From the NCBI RefSeq assembly GCF_009909145.1, contig NZ_JAAAPJ010000014.1, positions 186,001-250,000 on the forward strand: 64,000 nt of DNA. Direction: 5' to 3'. Position 1 is the first letter of the stretch; each line of letters starts with the position of its first letter. Made by a program: the position numbers and the translations under genes. The notes under the pieces were generated by a model. The model made no database searches, was not told the DNA's origin, and saw only the letters and a list, made by a program, of their open reading frames with translations. This stretch comes from Corallococcus silvisoli. GTDB lineage: Bacteria > Myxococcota > Myxococcia > Myxococcales > Myxococcaceae. Below, piece after piece: positions 53,387 through 61,978 of this stretch.

Positions 53387-54493
53387 ATGGACCTTCGCCG
53401 CCGGCTCGTGACGGAGGCGCTGGGCTGCGGGCTGGTGGTGGTGGCGCTGGAGGGCTCGCACCACGTCGCGGAGCACCTGGGCGCGAGCGCCACCGAGGGA
53501 CGCCTCTTCATGTCCCTGTCGTGCGGCGCGGTGCTGGCGTGCCTGCTGTGGGTGCTGAGGCCGCTGTCGGGCGCGCACCTCAACCCGGCGCTCACGTTCG
53601 CTGACGCGCTGGGGGACCACACGCCCTGGCGCGAGGTGCCGCTGTACGCGCTGGCGCAGCTGTCCGGCAGCCTGGTGGGGCGGCTCGTCGCGCACCGCAT
53701 GTGCAATGAGCCGCTGCTGCTCACCGCGAAGCTGCCCGTGGCGGACGGGGCCCGGTTCCTCACGGAGATGGTGGCGACCTTCGGGTTGCTGGTGGTGGTG
53801 CGCGGCTGCGTGCGCACGCGCCCATCCGCGACGCCGCTGGCCATCGCGGGGTACGTGGCCGCGACGGTGTGGTTCACCGATTCGCGCTCGCTGGCCAACC
53901 CGGCGCTGGTGCTGGCGCGCGCGGCGAGCGCCCACGTGGGCGTGATGAGCCCGTGGGAGGTGGAGTCCTTCGTCGCCGCGCAGCTCCTGGGCGCGGCGCT
54001 GGCGGTGTTCCTGTTCCGCTGGCTGCTGGGCGGCGCGCCCCGGCCCGAGCCCCAGGCCGTGGAGACGGTCGTCTTCGAGTGCGCGGAGGCAGGTCCCGCG
54101 CACCTGGCCGCCGCGCTCTTCAACTCGCTGGCGCACCCGGAGCGGGCGCGCGCGGTGGTGTCGCCGCCCCCGGCGCGGGACGACATGGGGCCGCCCGGGG
54201 CGGTGGACGCGCTGATGGAGGAGGCCCACCTGCGCGCCGCGCCCACGCGCGACCGGGGGGTGCCCGCGTCCCACTATGTCCTCATCGAGGTCGCGGGTCA
54301 GGCGCCGGGCATGGACGCCCGGGTGCGCGAGCGCTGGTCGCTGCCCGCGCTGTCACTGAAGGACGAGGCTGGCGCGAAGGCGCTGCAGGCGGCGTTGCGT
54401 CCCAAGGTGCATCAGCTCCTCGCGCGACAGGGCTGGGAGCGGCTGCACGTCGTGAGCGGAGCCGCCCCCGAAGGCCCCCGCGCGCTGACCTGA
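53387..54493 (+). CDS. aquaporin (MIP) channel fused to a LMW-phosphatase/ArsC-like domain lacking catalytic residues
   Basis: 368 residues. The channel part (about 1-215) has six helices and two NPA motifs (66-68 in GAHLNPALTF; 171-173 in SLANPALVLAR), of the subgroup linked to arsenite handling. The tail (about 226-365) begins VVFECAEAGPAHLAAALFNSLA, matching the start of LMW-phosphatase arsenate reductases (where V-F-x-C-x5-R is expected). Cys232 is present but the Arg of CX5R is replaced (A238-H239), so it is probably inactive. Channel-ArsC fusions with working active sites are known. The start is uncertain: a GGAGG-TGCATT-CCTCC hairpin (53362-53377) overlaps the leader. Confidence 0.82.
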   Translation: MDLRRRLVTEALGCGLVVVALEGSHHVAEHLGASATEGRLFMSLSCGAVLACLLWVLRPLSGAHLNPALTFADALGDHTPWREVPLYALAQLSGSLVGRLVAHRMCNEPLLLTAKLPVADGARFLTEMVATFGLLVVVRGCVRTRPSATPLAIAGYVAATVWFTDSRSLANPALVLARAASAHVGVMSPWEVESFVAAQLLGAALAVFLFRWLLGGAPRPEPQAVETVVFECAEAGPAHLAAALFNSLAHPERARAVVSPPPARDDMGPPGAVDALMEEAHLRAAPTRDRGVPASHYVLIEVAGQAPGMDARVRERWSLPALSLKDEAGAKALQAALRPKVHQLLARQGWERLHVVSGAAPEGPRALT

Positions 54494-54959
54494 GGTGGCC
54501 GAAGCGGACATCCCGGCTCGCACCTCTGGTCCCGCTGACGAGGGGGGAATCGACGAGCCGGAGCGGCGGCACCACTCTGCGCGGATGCTCTTCATGGCAC
54601 CGGGTGCTCCGACAAGCCGGAGCGACGGCATCGCCCTTCGCGGACGCCCTCCTTGGCACCGGATGCTTCGGCGAGCCGGAGCGGTGTCCCCCTGCGGATG
54701 CATTCCATGACACCGGGTGCTCCGACAAGCCGGAGCGACGGCATCTCCCTTCGCGGACGGGCCCTCCATGGCTCCGGGGCACCTCCACGCGCGGACGCGG
54801 CGTCACGACGCGGGGACGCTCCTTCCCTGGGGCGCGGACGCAGCCACTCACGGAATGGGACGCGGGAGGTGCCGCGCAACGGTCCACGCAGGAGTGACGG
54901 GGTGCGGCGTTGACGACGGGGCGACGGGCGAGCATGACAGCAGCAGAGAGGTTTCACGC
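54494..54959. repeat. intergenic tandem repeat block (about 4 units)
   Basis: Units of about 54-60 bases share CGGAGCGACGGCATC..CCCTTCGCGGACG..CCATGGCACCGGGTGCTCC. Unit starts lie near 54549, 54611, 54670 and 54724. At each junction GCTCCG-acaag-CCGGAGC can form a small hairpin. Lengths are not multiples of three, so frames drift and coding is unlikely. The block separates the fusion gene from the MgtC/DUF4010 gene. Its function is unknown. Confidence 0.65.
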
Positions 54960-56303
54960 ATGATGGAAGGTCTTCCCCCTGTCGTCTCCTGGCCCCCGTT
55001 GCAGACGCTGATGCGCTTGACGCTCGCGCTCGCGGTGGGGCTGTTCGTCGGGCTGGAGCGGGAGTGGCGCGGCAAGGAAGCAGGCCTGCGCACGTTCGGC
55101 TTCGCGGCGCTGCTGGGTGGCATGGGCGGTCTCTTGGGCCCGAATTTCGCGCTGCTCAGCCTCGCGCTCCTGGGCGTGCTGCTGTGCTTCCTCAACTGGC
55201 AGTCCCTGCGCGCCAACGGCGGCGCGGAGCTGACGACGTCCGCCGCGCTGCTCGTCACGGGCTTCACCGGCGTGCTGTGCGGCCTGGGCCACACGGTGAC
55301 GCCCGCGGCGGTGGGCGTGACGACCGCGGGCCTGCTCGCGTGGAAGGAGCGGATGGCCACCTTCAGCCACAAGATCACCGCCGAGGAGCTGCGCTCCGCC
55401 ATCCTGCTGGCCATCCTCGCCTTCGCCATCTACCCGGTGCTGCCCTCGCAGCCGGTGGACCCGTGGGGCCTCATCGAGCCGCGCGCCGCGTGGGTGACGG
55501 TCATCCTCATCGCGGCCATCGGCTTCGTGAACTACCTGCTGTGGAAGGTGTTCGGGACGCACGGCGTGGAGGTGACGGGGTTCCTGGGCGGGCTCGTCAA
55601 CAGCACCGTCACCGTGGCGGAGCTGGCCAACCGCGTGCGCGAGACCTCCGGGCGCCTGCTGGACGTGGCCTACCGGGGCGTGATGCTGGCCACCGCCGCC
55701 ATGGCGCTGCGCAACGCCGTCCTGCTGGGCCTGCTGTCCTTCCGCGCGCTCGTGGACTCCGCCATCCCGCTGGTGCTCATCCTCCTGTCCAGCACGGGGC
55801 TGGCGCTGATGCGCTCGCGGGTGGAGGCCACCCCCGGCGCCGAGCCGCCCGCCCTGCCCCTGAAGTCGCCCTTCTCCCTGCCGTCCGCGCTGAAGTTCGG
55901 CCTCATCTTCCTCGCGCTCCAGGTCGTGGGCACGGTGGGACAGACGCTGCTGGGCCGCTGGGGCTTCTACGCGGTGAGCGCCGTGGGCGGACTGGTGTCC
56001 AGCGCGTCCGCGGTGGCCTCCGCCGCGTCCCTGTGCGCCAACGGGACCATCTCCCCCACGACGGCCGGAGTGGGCGCCATCATCGCGTCGCTCGCCAGCG
56101 CCGCCATCAACTTCATCCTGGTGGCGCGCGTGTCCGAGCAGCGCTCCCTCACGCTCCGACTGGGCCGCGCCCTGGGCGTCGTGATGCTGCTGGGGCTCGT
56201 GGGCGCGCTCGTCCAGACGCACCTGCCGTCGTTCATGCCTCCCGACGCCGGCGGCGCGGGGCTGCTCAAGCCCCACACCCCCGGACAGTCCACCGCGGAC
56301 TAG
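54960..56303 (+). CDS. MgtC/SapB-type membrane protein with DUF4010 domain
   Basis: 447 residues from the ATG pair at 54960/54963, with AGAGAGG 8 bases upstream. The first part has the MgtC/SapB signature RLTLALAVGLFVGLEREWRGK with a helix bundle (about 15-150). The second part (about 165-430) has seven more helices (DUF4010), with GLVNSTVTVAELANR and SSASAVASAASLC. MgtC relatives affect virulence and magnesium or phosphate handling; no transport activity is certain. It is a likely inner-membrane protein. Confidence 0.88.
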   Translation: MMEGLPPVVSWPPLQTLMRLTLALAVGLFVGLEREWRGKEAGLRTFGFAALLGGMGGLLGPNFALLSLALLGVLLCFLNWQSLRANGGAELTTSAALLVTGFTGVLCGLGHTVTPAAVGVTTAGLLAWKERMATFSHKITAEELRSAILLAILAFAIYPVLPSQPVDPWGLIEPRAAWVTVILIAAIGFVNYLLWKVFGTHGVEVTGFLGGLVNSTVTVAELANRVRETSGRLLDVAYRGVMLATAAMALRNAVLLGLLSFRALVDSAIPLVLILLSSTGLALMRSRVEATPGAEPPALPLKSPFSLPSALKFGLIFLALQVVGTVGQTLLGRWGFYAVSAVGGLVSSASAVASAASLCANGTISPTTAGVGAIIASLASAAINFILVARVSEQRSLTLRLGRALGVVMLLGLVGALVQTHLPSFMPPDAGGAGLLKPHTPGQSTAD

Positions 56304-56548
56304 CTGCAGTCGTAGGTGCTCAGCGTGTAGCCAAACAGACCCGACGCCGGGTGATAGGCATAGAACCAGGCGCCGCTCACCCCATACACGTCGATGGCCT
56401 GCCCCGTGTACACCTGGGCGATGGGCGTCCCACCCGGGGCCTCGCCCTCGGGTGCCGTCATGTCCTCCGGAGCGCCGCCACAGCCCACGGTCAGCCCGGC
56501 AATAGCAAACACAGCCGCGCCGAACGCGCGGTTCGACAACGTCTTCAT
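56300..56548 (-). CDS. small lipoprotein, unknown
   Basis: 82 residues from the ATG at 56548; an ATG four codons upstream (56560) is also possible. The signal peptide ends in the lipobox TVGC. The mature part is short, with a Glu/Pro/Gly segment and repeated aromatic residues (DVYGVSGAWFYAYHPAS, GYTLSTYDCS). No family is recognised. The gene converges with the DUF4010 gene and overlaps its end by 4 bases. Confidence 0.6.
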   Translation of the reverse strand: MKTLSNRAFGAAVFAIAGLTVGCGGAPEDMTAPEGEAPGGTPIAQVYTGQAIDVYGVSGAWFYAYHPASGLFGYTLSTYDCS

Positions 56549-56569
56549 CTGGAACGCCATGCCTGGGGA

Positions 56570-56690
56570 TTGGACGACGAAAGACAGACCATCCGACCCC
56601 AAAGCATAAATCAAAACAACACAGTAAATTCCTGCAAAACCCATAAAATTCCAGACGCACGCCAACTCCATGGCGCTGGACCTTCGGCGG
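56570..56690 (-). promoter_or_regulatory. AT-rich promoter region of the small lipoprotein gene
   Basis: A run with many A/T bases (ATAAATCAAAACAACACAGT, and CATAAAATTCC nearby) stands out in a very GC-rich window. On the minus strand it contains TTTACT and TTTATGCT-like elements, but the spacing is not canonical. A promoter is likely, though its exact site is not determined. Confidence 0.35.
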
Positions 56691-56755
56691 ACGTGGCGGA
56701 TGGACGCGGCGTGCGAACGCACCGCCGCCCACACCTCCGGGCCGGGCGTCTGCCT

Positions 56756-58252
56756 TTAGAAGCGGTCCGGCTCCGGCATGGGCGGCGCGGCGGTCAGCCC
56801 GCGGTCCTGCATGGGCGGGTGCAGGGGCAGCTGGACGATGAAGCGCGAGCCGTGGCCGAACTCGCTCTCCACCCGCACGCGGCCGCCGTGGCCCTCCACC
56901 AGGCTCTTCACGATGGCCAGGCCCAGCCCCGCGCCGCCGAACTCGCGCGTGGAGCTGCCGTCCACCTGGTAGAAGCTCTGGAAGATGCGCTCGAACTCCT
57001 CGGCGCGGATGCCCACGCCGGTGTCCTCCACGCTGATGCGATAGCCGGGCACGCCCAGCTCCTGCTGCATCGCCGCGTCCGACAGCGTCACCTTCACCCG
57101 GCCGCCCGCGGGCGTGAACTTCACCGCGTTGGCCAGCAGGTTCACCACCACCTGCCGGAGCTTGTCCAGGTCGCCGGCCAGCCGGGGCTGCGGCGTGTGG
57201 GGCAGCCGGACCTCCAGCTCCAGGCCCTTGCGCTGCGCTTGCGGCAGCACGCTGGAGACCGCCGTCTGGATGACGTAGCCGGGGTCCACTGGCGCCATGG
57301 ACAGGCGCAGGCGGCCCGCCTCAATCTGGCTCAGGTCCAGGAGCGAGGAGATCATCGAGAGGAGCGTTTCGCCCTTCTCCACGATGGTGCGCACGTACTG
57401 GAGCTGCTCCGGGTTGAGCGGCCCCGCCAGCCCCTCCGCCATCATCTCCGAATACCCGAGGATGGACGCGAGCGGCGTCCGCAGCTCGTGGCTCACCGTG
57501 CCCAGGAAGGTGGACTTCAGCCGGTCCAGCTCCTTGAGCCGCGCGTTCGCCTGGAGCAGCCGCGCGTTCTGCGCCTCCAGTTCGCGGTGCACCTCCAGCG
57601 TGGACTCCAGGTGCAGGTGCGTGGCCAGGTACGCCTTCTGCCCGCTGGCCACGAGCGCGCCCAGCACCTGACCGAAGTGGCCCAGCACCTGCGCGGCGGT
57701 GCGCTCCGGCACGCGGCGCACGCGGCCCAGGAGCTCCTGCGCCCGCTCCAGGTCCAGGCCCTGGATGCCGGTGAGCGTGGCCGGGAAGTCCGCCAGCTCC
57801 TCTGGCGTGAAGGGCCCCAGGATGACCCGGCCCAGCAGGTCGCCGTCCCAGCGCACCGGCATCACCACGTAGCGCAGGCCGGTGAAGCACGTGAGCGCGA
57901 TGAGGCCCGACGCCTCGGAGGTGTCGCCGTCCGCCACCCGTCCGCCGGCCTCCGGCAGCACGGGGCCGTCCTTCACCCGGCCCACCATGGCGGTGCACGC
58001 CTGGCGCCCGTCCGGGAAGGAGAAGACGTAGGCGCAGAAGTCGCCGTGGCCCACCTTCACGTCCGCCAGCTTGTTGCCGCGCGTGTCCAGCACCTTGATG
58101 CCCACGCGGTACAGGTCGCTGAAGCCCTTCACCACCTCCGTGAAGGACGGCAGGTCCAACAGGTCCCCGAGCGACAGCCGCCGCTGGAGCGCGGACTCAC
58201 GCCGGGGCGAGCCCGCGGCGTTCCGGGGGCCTCCGCTCGATGGGCCGCTCAT
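56756..58252 (-). CDS. histidine kinase with PocR sensory domain
   Basis: 498 residues. Residues about 25-190 are a PocR-type ligand domain with Cys-containing landmarks (HGDFCAYVF, ACTAMVG, ALTCFTGLRYVVMPV). A helical linker leads to a HisKA domain with His in VSHELRTPLASILGYS (about 255) and a HATPase_c domain (about 365-485; VVNLLANAVKFTPAGG, DTGVGI, GGAGLGLAIVKSL). There is no membrane helix. Its start overlaps the end of the GTPase gene by ATGA, so it is translated from the same mRNA. No response regulator lies nearby, so its output is unknown; PocR domains bind small hydrocarbons or phenols in some proteins. Confidence 0.92.
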   Translation of the reverse strand: MSGPSSGGPRNAAGSPRRESALQRRLSLGDLLDLPSFTEVVKGFSDLYRVGIKVLDTRGNKLADVKVGHGDFCAYVFSFPDGRQACTAMVGRVKDGPVLPEAGGRVADGDTSEASGLIALTCFTGLRYVVMPVRWDGDLLGRVILGPFTPEELADFPATLTGIQGLDLERAQELLGRVRRVPERTAAQVLGHFGQVLGALVASGQKAYLATHLHLESTLEVHRELEAQNARLLQANARLKELDRLKSTFLGTVSHELRTPLASILGYSEMMAEGLAGPLNPEQLQYVRTIVEKGETLLSMISSLLDLSQIEAGRLRLSMAPVDPGYVIQTAVSSVLPQAQRKGLELEVRLPHTPQPRLAGDLDKLRQVVVNLLANAVKFTPAGGRVKVTLSDAAMQQELGVPGYRISVEDTGVGIRAEEFERIFQSFYQVDGSSTREFGGAGLGLAIVKSLVEGHGGRVRVESEFGHGSRFIVQLPLHPPMQDRGLTAAPPMPEPDRF

Positions 58253-58968
58253 GGCGCCCTCCCGCTCTCCCGGATGCCGGGCGGCGGGCTGTAACGCCCC
58301 TCCAGCGCCGTGCCGCTCAGGTCGATGTGGCGGAAGATCTGCCCCAGGAACTCGTCTTCACTGAGCCCCACGTTGCGCGACAGCTGGGCCCGCAGCTCCA
58401 GCGCGCGCCAGGCCGCCTGGGCCACGGCGTGGAAGGTCTCCACCACGCCCTCGCCCCGCACCGCGACGGAGCCCACCACCGGCTGGCTCCCCCGGCGCTG
58501 GACCTCCGCCAGCTCCGCGTCCGTCAGGCTGTCCGGCAGGTCCCGCTTGTTGAACTGGATGACCACCGGCACCTGCTGCGGGTCCAGCTCCATCTCCCGC
58601 AGGTTCTCCTGCAGGTTGCGCCAGTAGGCGTTGTTCTCCGGGGCCGCGTCGCGGCGGCTGTCCGCGATGAAGACCACCGCGTCCGCGCCCTGGAGCACCA
58701 CCCGCCGCGTGGCGTTGTGGATGACCTGCCCGGGCACGGTGAAGAGCTTCACCTTCACCTTGAAGCCCGTGGAGGTGGAGAAGAAGACCGGCAGCAGGTC
58801 GAAGAACAGCGTCCGGTCGTCGTGCGTGTCCACCGACAGGAGGCGCCCTCGCACGTCCGCCCGCGCTCGCGCGTGCAGCTTGCGCAAGTTGGTCGTCTTC
58901 CCGCTCAACCCGGGGCCGTAATAGACGATCTTGAGCGTCAGCTCGCGCTGTGCGTGGTTCAGTTGCAA
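58249..58968 (-). CDS. MglA-like small Ras-family GTPase
   Basis: 239 residues. G1 loop GPGLSGKTTN (18-27), switch I near DRTLFFDLLP (51-60), switch II TVPGQV (77-82) with Gln81 in the position of MglA's Gln82, and G4 NKRD (140-143). The first 190 residues align by eye with MglA of M. xanthus (195 residues), the polarity switch for gliding and pili; about 45 extra C-terminal residues are rich in Pro/Gly/Arg. MglB-type GAP genes are not adjacent. It may regulate the coupled PocR kinase or vice versa. Possible -10 elements (TATAAT at 59009 or its minus-strand reading) lie upstream. Confidence 0.9.
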   Translation of the reverse strand: MQLNHAQRELTLKIVYYGPGLSGKTTNLRKLHARARADVRGRLLSVDTHDDRTLFFDLLPVFFSTSTGFKVKVKLFTVPGQVIHNATRRVVLQGADAVVFIADSRRDAAPENNAYWRNLQENLREMELDPQQVPVVIQFNKRDLPDSLTDAELAEVQRRGSQPVVGSVAVRGEGVVETFHAVAQAAWRALELRAQLSRNVGLSEDEFLGQIFRHIDLSGTALEGRYSPPPGIRESGRAP

Positions 58969-59237
58969 GGGGGAGGACTCGGACCGAGGGGGACCCGGAC
59001 AGGCGTTTTATAATGGGCTCACGTCCCGCGCGGAAGGCCGGTCGCACACCAGACGGCAGGGCAGGACGTTCCCTCACGGAATGACGCGCTTGCGTGTGAC
59101 GTTCCGACAAGTTCCTGCTCCTCGCCAGGAGGAGGACGTCTCCCCACACGGAAAAGAGGACAATGCGCGCGGAATGATCGCGTGCATGGGTAAGGGGGGA
59201 CCGGTTAGGATCGCGGACGCGACGGAGGAGCAAGGCG
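58969..59237. promoter_or_regulatory. divergent intergenic region, GTPase / GNAT gene
   Basis: About 270 bases. TATAAT occurs at 59009-59014 (plus strand), reading ATTATA on minus, 41 bases from the GTPase start. No good -35 was found for either direction. The GNAT gene's ribosome site GGAGGAG is at about 59224-59230. Confidence 0.35.
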
Positions 59238-59777
59238 ATGACGATGAAGCAGGTGGACCCAGGCGTCGAGGTGGCGGCCCCCACGCCGGTGCTGGAGGGG
59301 GCGACCCTTCCGAATGATCTGGTGAACGGGGTCAAGTTCGGTCCGCCCACCGACGAGGACCTGACCACGGTGTCGGCCTTGCGCGCCAACTCCGAACCCT
59401 GGAAGGGACGCGGAGAGAGCCAGGAAGAGAGCCTCAAGGCGCTCACCCAGCTCAAGCCCTTCCTGCACGTGGCGCGGATCCAGAACCAGGTCGTGGGCTA
59501 CGTGACGGTGGAGCGTGACGGCCCGGTGCCGGGCGCCGCCTACCTGCGCAACATCGTGGTGAAGCCGGAGCTGCGGCGCCACGGCGTGGGCGCGATGCTG
59601 CTCGACAAGGCGCTGGACGCGGCCCGCGACATGTACCGCAAGACCATCGCGCTGCGCGTGGATCCGGCGAACGCGCCGGCGGTGGGCTTCTACCGCAAGG
59701 CGGGCTTCACCACGGTGGCCACGGTGGTCTCCAAGAAGTCCGGCAAGCTGCGGCTCCTGATGTCGCGCGAACTCTAG
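59238..59777 (+). CDS. GNAT-family N-acetyltransferase
   Basis: 179 residues from the ATG at 59238, with GGAGGAGC 7-9 bases upstream. The GNAT core runs about 38-175: strand GYVTVERDG, LRNIVVKPELRRHGVGAMLLDKAL (acetyl-CoA binding, about 100-123), then VDPANAPAVGFYRKAGF. It moves an acetyl group from acetyl-CoA to an amine on a protein or small molecule; the substrate is unknown. A terminator-like hairpin follows. Confidence 0.9.
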   Translation: MTMKQVDPGVEVAAPTPVLEGATLPNDLVNGVKFGPPTDEDLTTVSALRANSEPWKGRGESQEESLKALTQLKPFLHVARIQNQVVGYVTVERDGPVPGAAYLRNIVVKPELRRHGVGAMLLDKALDAARDMYRKTIALRVDPANAPAVGFYRKAGFTTVATVVSKKSGKLRLLMSREL

Positions 59778-59806
59778 TCCGCCAGCCCCACACAGCAGGT
59801 TGTTCC

Positions 59807-59841
59807 CGACGGGAGGGGCCCTCACACGGCCGCTCCCGTCG
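59807..59841 (+). terminator. terminator-like hairpin after the GNAT gene
   Basis: CGACGGGAG (59807-59815) and CTCCCGTCG (59833-59841) are perfect 9-bp arms with a 17-base loop containing GGGCC/GGCC pairs; CGCTTTG follows. It stands 29 bases after the stop. Confidence 0.55.
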
Positions 59842-59949
59842 CGCTTTGCGGGGCGGGCCCGATGACCTGGAACGTCGCGGTCGACTATCCTCGGGGCGTT
59901 CCACCCCGCCGGGCCTGACGCCACGGCAGCGGTGGCACCCACCCCCTGC

Positions 59950-61977
59950 ATGAAACCGCTCGCAGAGCTGCTGCGTCACCTGTCACGTCCCGGAATCACC
60001 GAGCTGGCCCTGGCCAGCGGTCGTCCTCCGATGGTGCGCGGCGCCACCGGCTACGAGCCCGTGGATCCCGGCGCCCTTTCCACCGACGACCTCGTGAAGG
60101 CGCTCCAGGCCATGGTGGGCATGGCGCGCGCGTCCACGGTGGCCGAGACGCCCGTGCAATGGACGGTGAATGCCACCGGCCTGGGGGCGATCTCCATCGC
60201 GGCGGTGCGCCGGGGCGACCTGATGAACGTGCGCCTCACGCGCGGCGCGGAGGGCGCTGCGCAGGCGGCCCCGGCGCAGGCAGCGGCCGCCGCCCCGGCT
60301 GCCGCCGCGCCCACGCGGACGCCCTACGCGGGGGTGCCCGCGGCGTCGGCTCCGGTGGCAGCACCCACGCGGACGCCCTATGGGGGAATGCCGGCGGTGT
60401 CGGCTCCGGCCGAGGCGATGGCTCGCGCCGTCCAGGCCGGTGGGCCTGGGGCGGCGGACCCAGGACGCGGATCCGCGGGAAGCGCCACCGCCGCGCGAGG
60501 GATGGCCGCTCAGGCGGGCGCCTACGCGGGGGCGGCCTCGGCTCACGCGACGTCCGCCTACGCGGGGGCGGCCTCGGCTCACGCGGCGTCCACCCATGCA
60601 GGCGCGGCGTCAGCTCACCCCGGTACGACAGGCCACTCGGGCGCGGCGTCAGCGCACTCCGGCGCGGCGGGTCATTCGGTCTCGGCGTCCGTGCACGCGG
60701 CACCGGGCCACACGGGCCATGCAGGCGCATCCTCCGTGCACGCGGCACCGGGCCACACGGGCGCGGCCTCCACCCCGGTTCCTTCGCGGGTCATCCCCAT
60801 CTCGCGCACGGCCGCCGCGCCGGGCCGCGACCTGGCCGTGCTGCTGGAGCAGGCGCGCAGCATGCTCGCCAGCGACCTGCACGTGGTGGCTGGACGGCCG
60901 CCGCTGATGCGGCTCGCGGGTGAGTTGCAGCCGCAGGACACGCCCCTGTCCCCGGAGATGGTGGAGCGGTTGCTGCTGCCCATCATCCCGGAGCGCCTGC
61001 GGCCGGTGCTGGAGCGCGACGGCAGCGTGGACTTCGCGCTGGACTCCGAGGACACCGGGCGCTTCCGCGTCAACGTGGGCCGCCAGCGCACGGGCCTCAA
61101 GGGCACCTTCCGCGTCATCTCCCGGGAGATCCCCACCCTGGAGTCCCTGGGGCTGCCCCCGGACATCGCCAAGGCGACGCACCACCACCAGGGCCTCATC
61201 GTGCTCACGGGCCCCTCCGGCCACGGCAAGACGAGCACGCTCGCGGCGCTGGTGGACATCATCAACCGCGAGACGACGCATCACGTGCTCACCGTGGAGG
61301 ATCCGGTGGAGTACGTGCACCCGCGCAAGCGCGCCCTCATCAGCCAGCGCGAGGTGGGCACCAGCACGCGCACCTTCGCCAGCGCCCTCAAGGGCAGCCT
61401 CCGCGAGGACCCGGACGTCATCGTCGTGGGCGAGCTGCGCGACACGGAGACGGTGCGCATGGCGCTCGCGGCCAGCGAGACAGGCCACCTGCTCATCAGC
61501 ACCATGAACACGCCCAGCGCGGCGAAGACCATCGACCGGCTCATCGACCTCTTCCCGCCCGGGGATCAGCAGCAGGTGCGGCTGTCGCTCTCCAGCGGCC
61601 TGCGCCTCATCGTCAGCCAGCGGCTGATGCCCTCCGCGGATGGCAAGTCCATGGTCGCCGCCGCCGAGGTCCTCACCGGCTCCGTGGCCCTGGGCAACCT
61701 CATCCGCGACAACAAGACCTACCAGATCCCCTCGCTCCAGCAGCGCGGCAAGTCCCTGGGCATCATCCGCTTCGAGGACTCGCTGTCGGACCTGGCGCGC
61801 TCGGGCAAGGCGACGCTGGAGACCGTGAAGGGCTTCGCGGAGAACCCGGACGAAATCGAGGCCATGGTGACGGGCAAGCGGCCCGGCGCCGCGACCGTGC
61901 CCCCGCCCGCCTCGCCCCAGGAGGGCGCGCGGATGCTGTCCAAGGTGGGCTCACTGCTTGGCAAGAAGGGCGCCTGA
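59950..61977 (+). CDS. PilT-type ATPase with long Ala/His-rich linker
   Basis: 675 residues from the ATG at 59950. An N-terminal PilT-N-like domain (about 1-95) is followed by a 190-residue low-complexity linker rich in Ala, Gly, His and Ser (THAGAASAH, HAAPGHTG repeats, about 100-290) and a second PilT-N-like plus ATPase core (about 295-640). Walker A GPSGHGKT (421-428), Asp/Walker B region (VIVVGELRDTE), and LISTMNTPSAAKTIDR in place of the usual His box. PilT ATPases power pilus retraction or related machines. It is followed by a second PilT-like gene one base after its stop. It may be a regulator rather than the main motor. Confidence 0.88.
   Translation: MKPLAELLRHLSRPGITELALASGRPPMVRGATGYEPVDPGALSTDDLVKALQAMVGMARASTVAETPVQWTVNATGLGAISIAAVRRGDLMNVRLTRGAEGAAQAAPAQAAAAAPAAAAPTRTPYAGVPAASAPVAAPTRTPYGGMPAVSAPAEAMARAVQAGGPGAADPGRGSAGSATAARGMAAQAGAYAGAASAHATSAYAGAASAHAASTHAGAASAHPGTTGHSGAASAHSGAAGHSVSASVHAAPGHTGHAGASSVHAAPGHTGAASTPVPSRVIPISRTAAAPGRDLAVLLEQARSMLASDLHVVAGRPPLMRLAGELQPQDTPLSPEMVERLLLPIIPERLRPVLERDGSVDFALDSEDTGRFRVNVGRQRTGLKGTFRVISREIPTLESLGLPPDIAKATHHHQGLIVLTGPSGHGKTSTLAALVDIINRETTHHVLTVEDPVEYVHPRKRALISQREVGTSTRTFASALKGSLREDPDVIVVGELRDTETVRMALAASETGHLLISTMNTPSAAKTIDRLIDLFPPGDQQQVRLSLSSGLRLIVSQRLMPSADGKSMVAAAEVLTGSVALGNLIRDNKTYQIPSLQQRGKSLGIIRFEDSLSDLARSGKATLETVKGFAENPDEIEAMVTGKRPGAATVPPPASPQEGARMLSKVGSLLGKKGA
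60520..60780 (+). repeat. coding Ala/His/Gly repeats in the PilT-like linker
   Basis: Short DNA repeats encode AYAGAASAH, THAGAASAH and HAAPGHTG units in frame. Slippage-prone and variable in length; they give a flexible, His-bearing linker. Confidence 0.75.
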
Positions 61978-61978
61978 C

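Noticed and set aside
54549..54780. CRISPR array
   Set aside because: Repeat and 'spacer' parts are equally conserved, unit length is irregular, and no cas genes are nearby.
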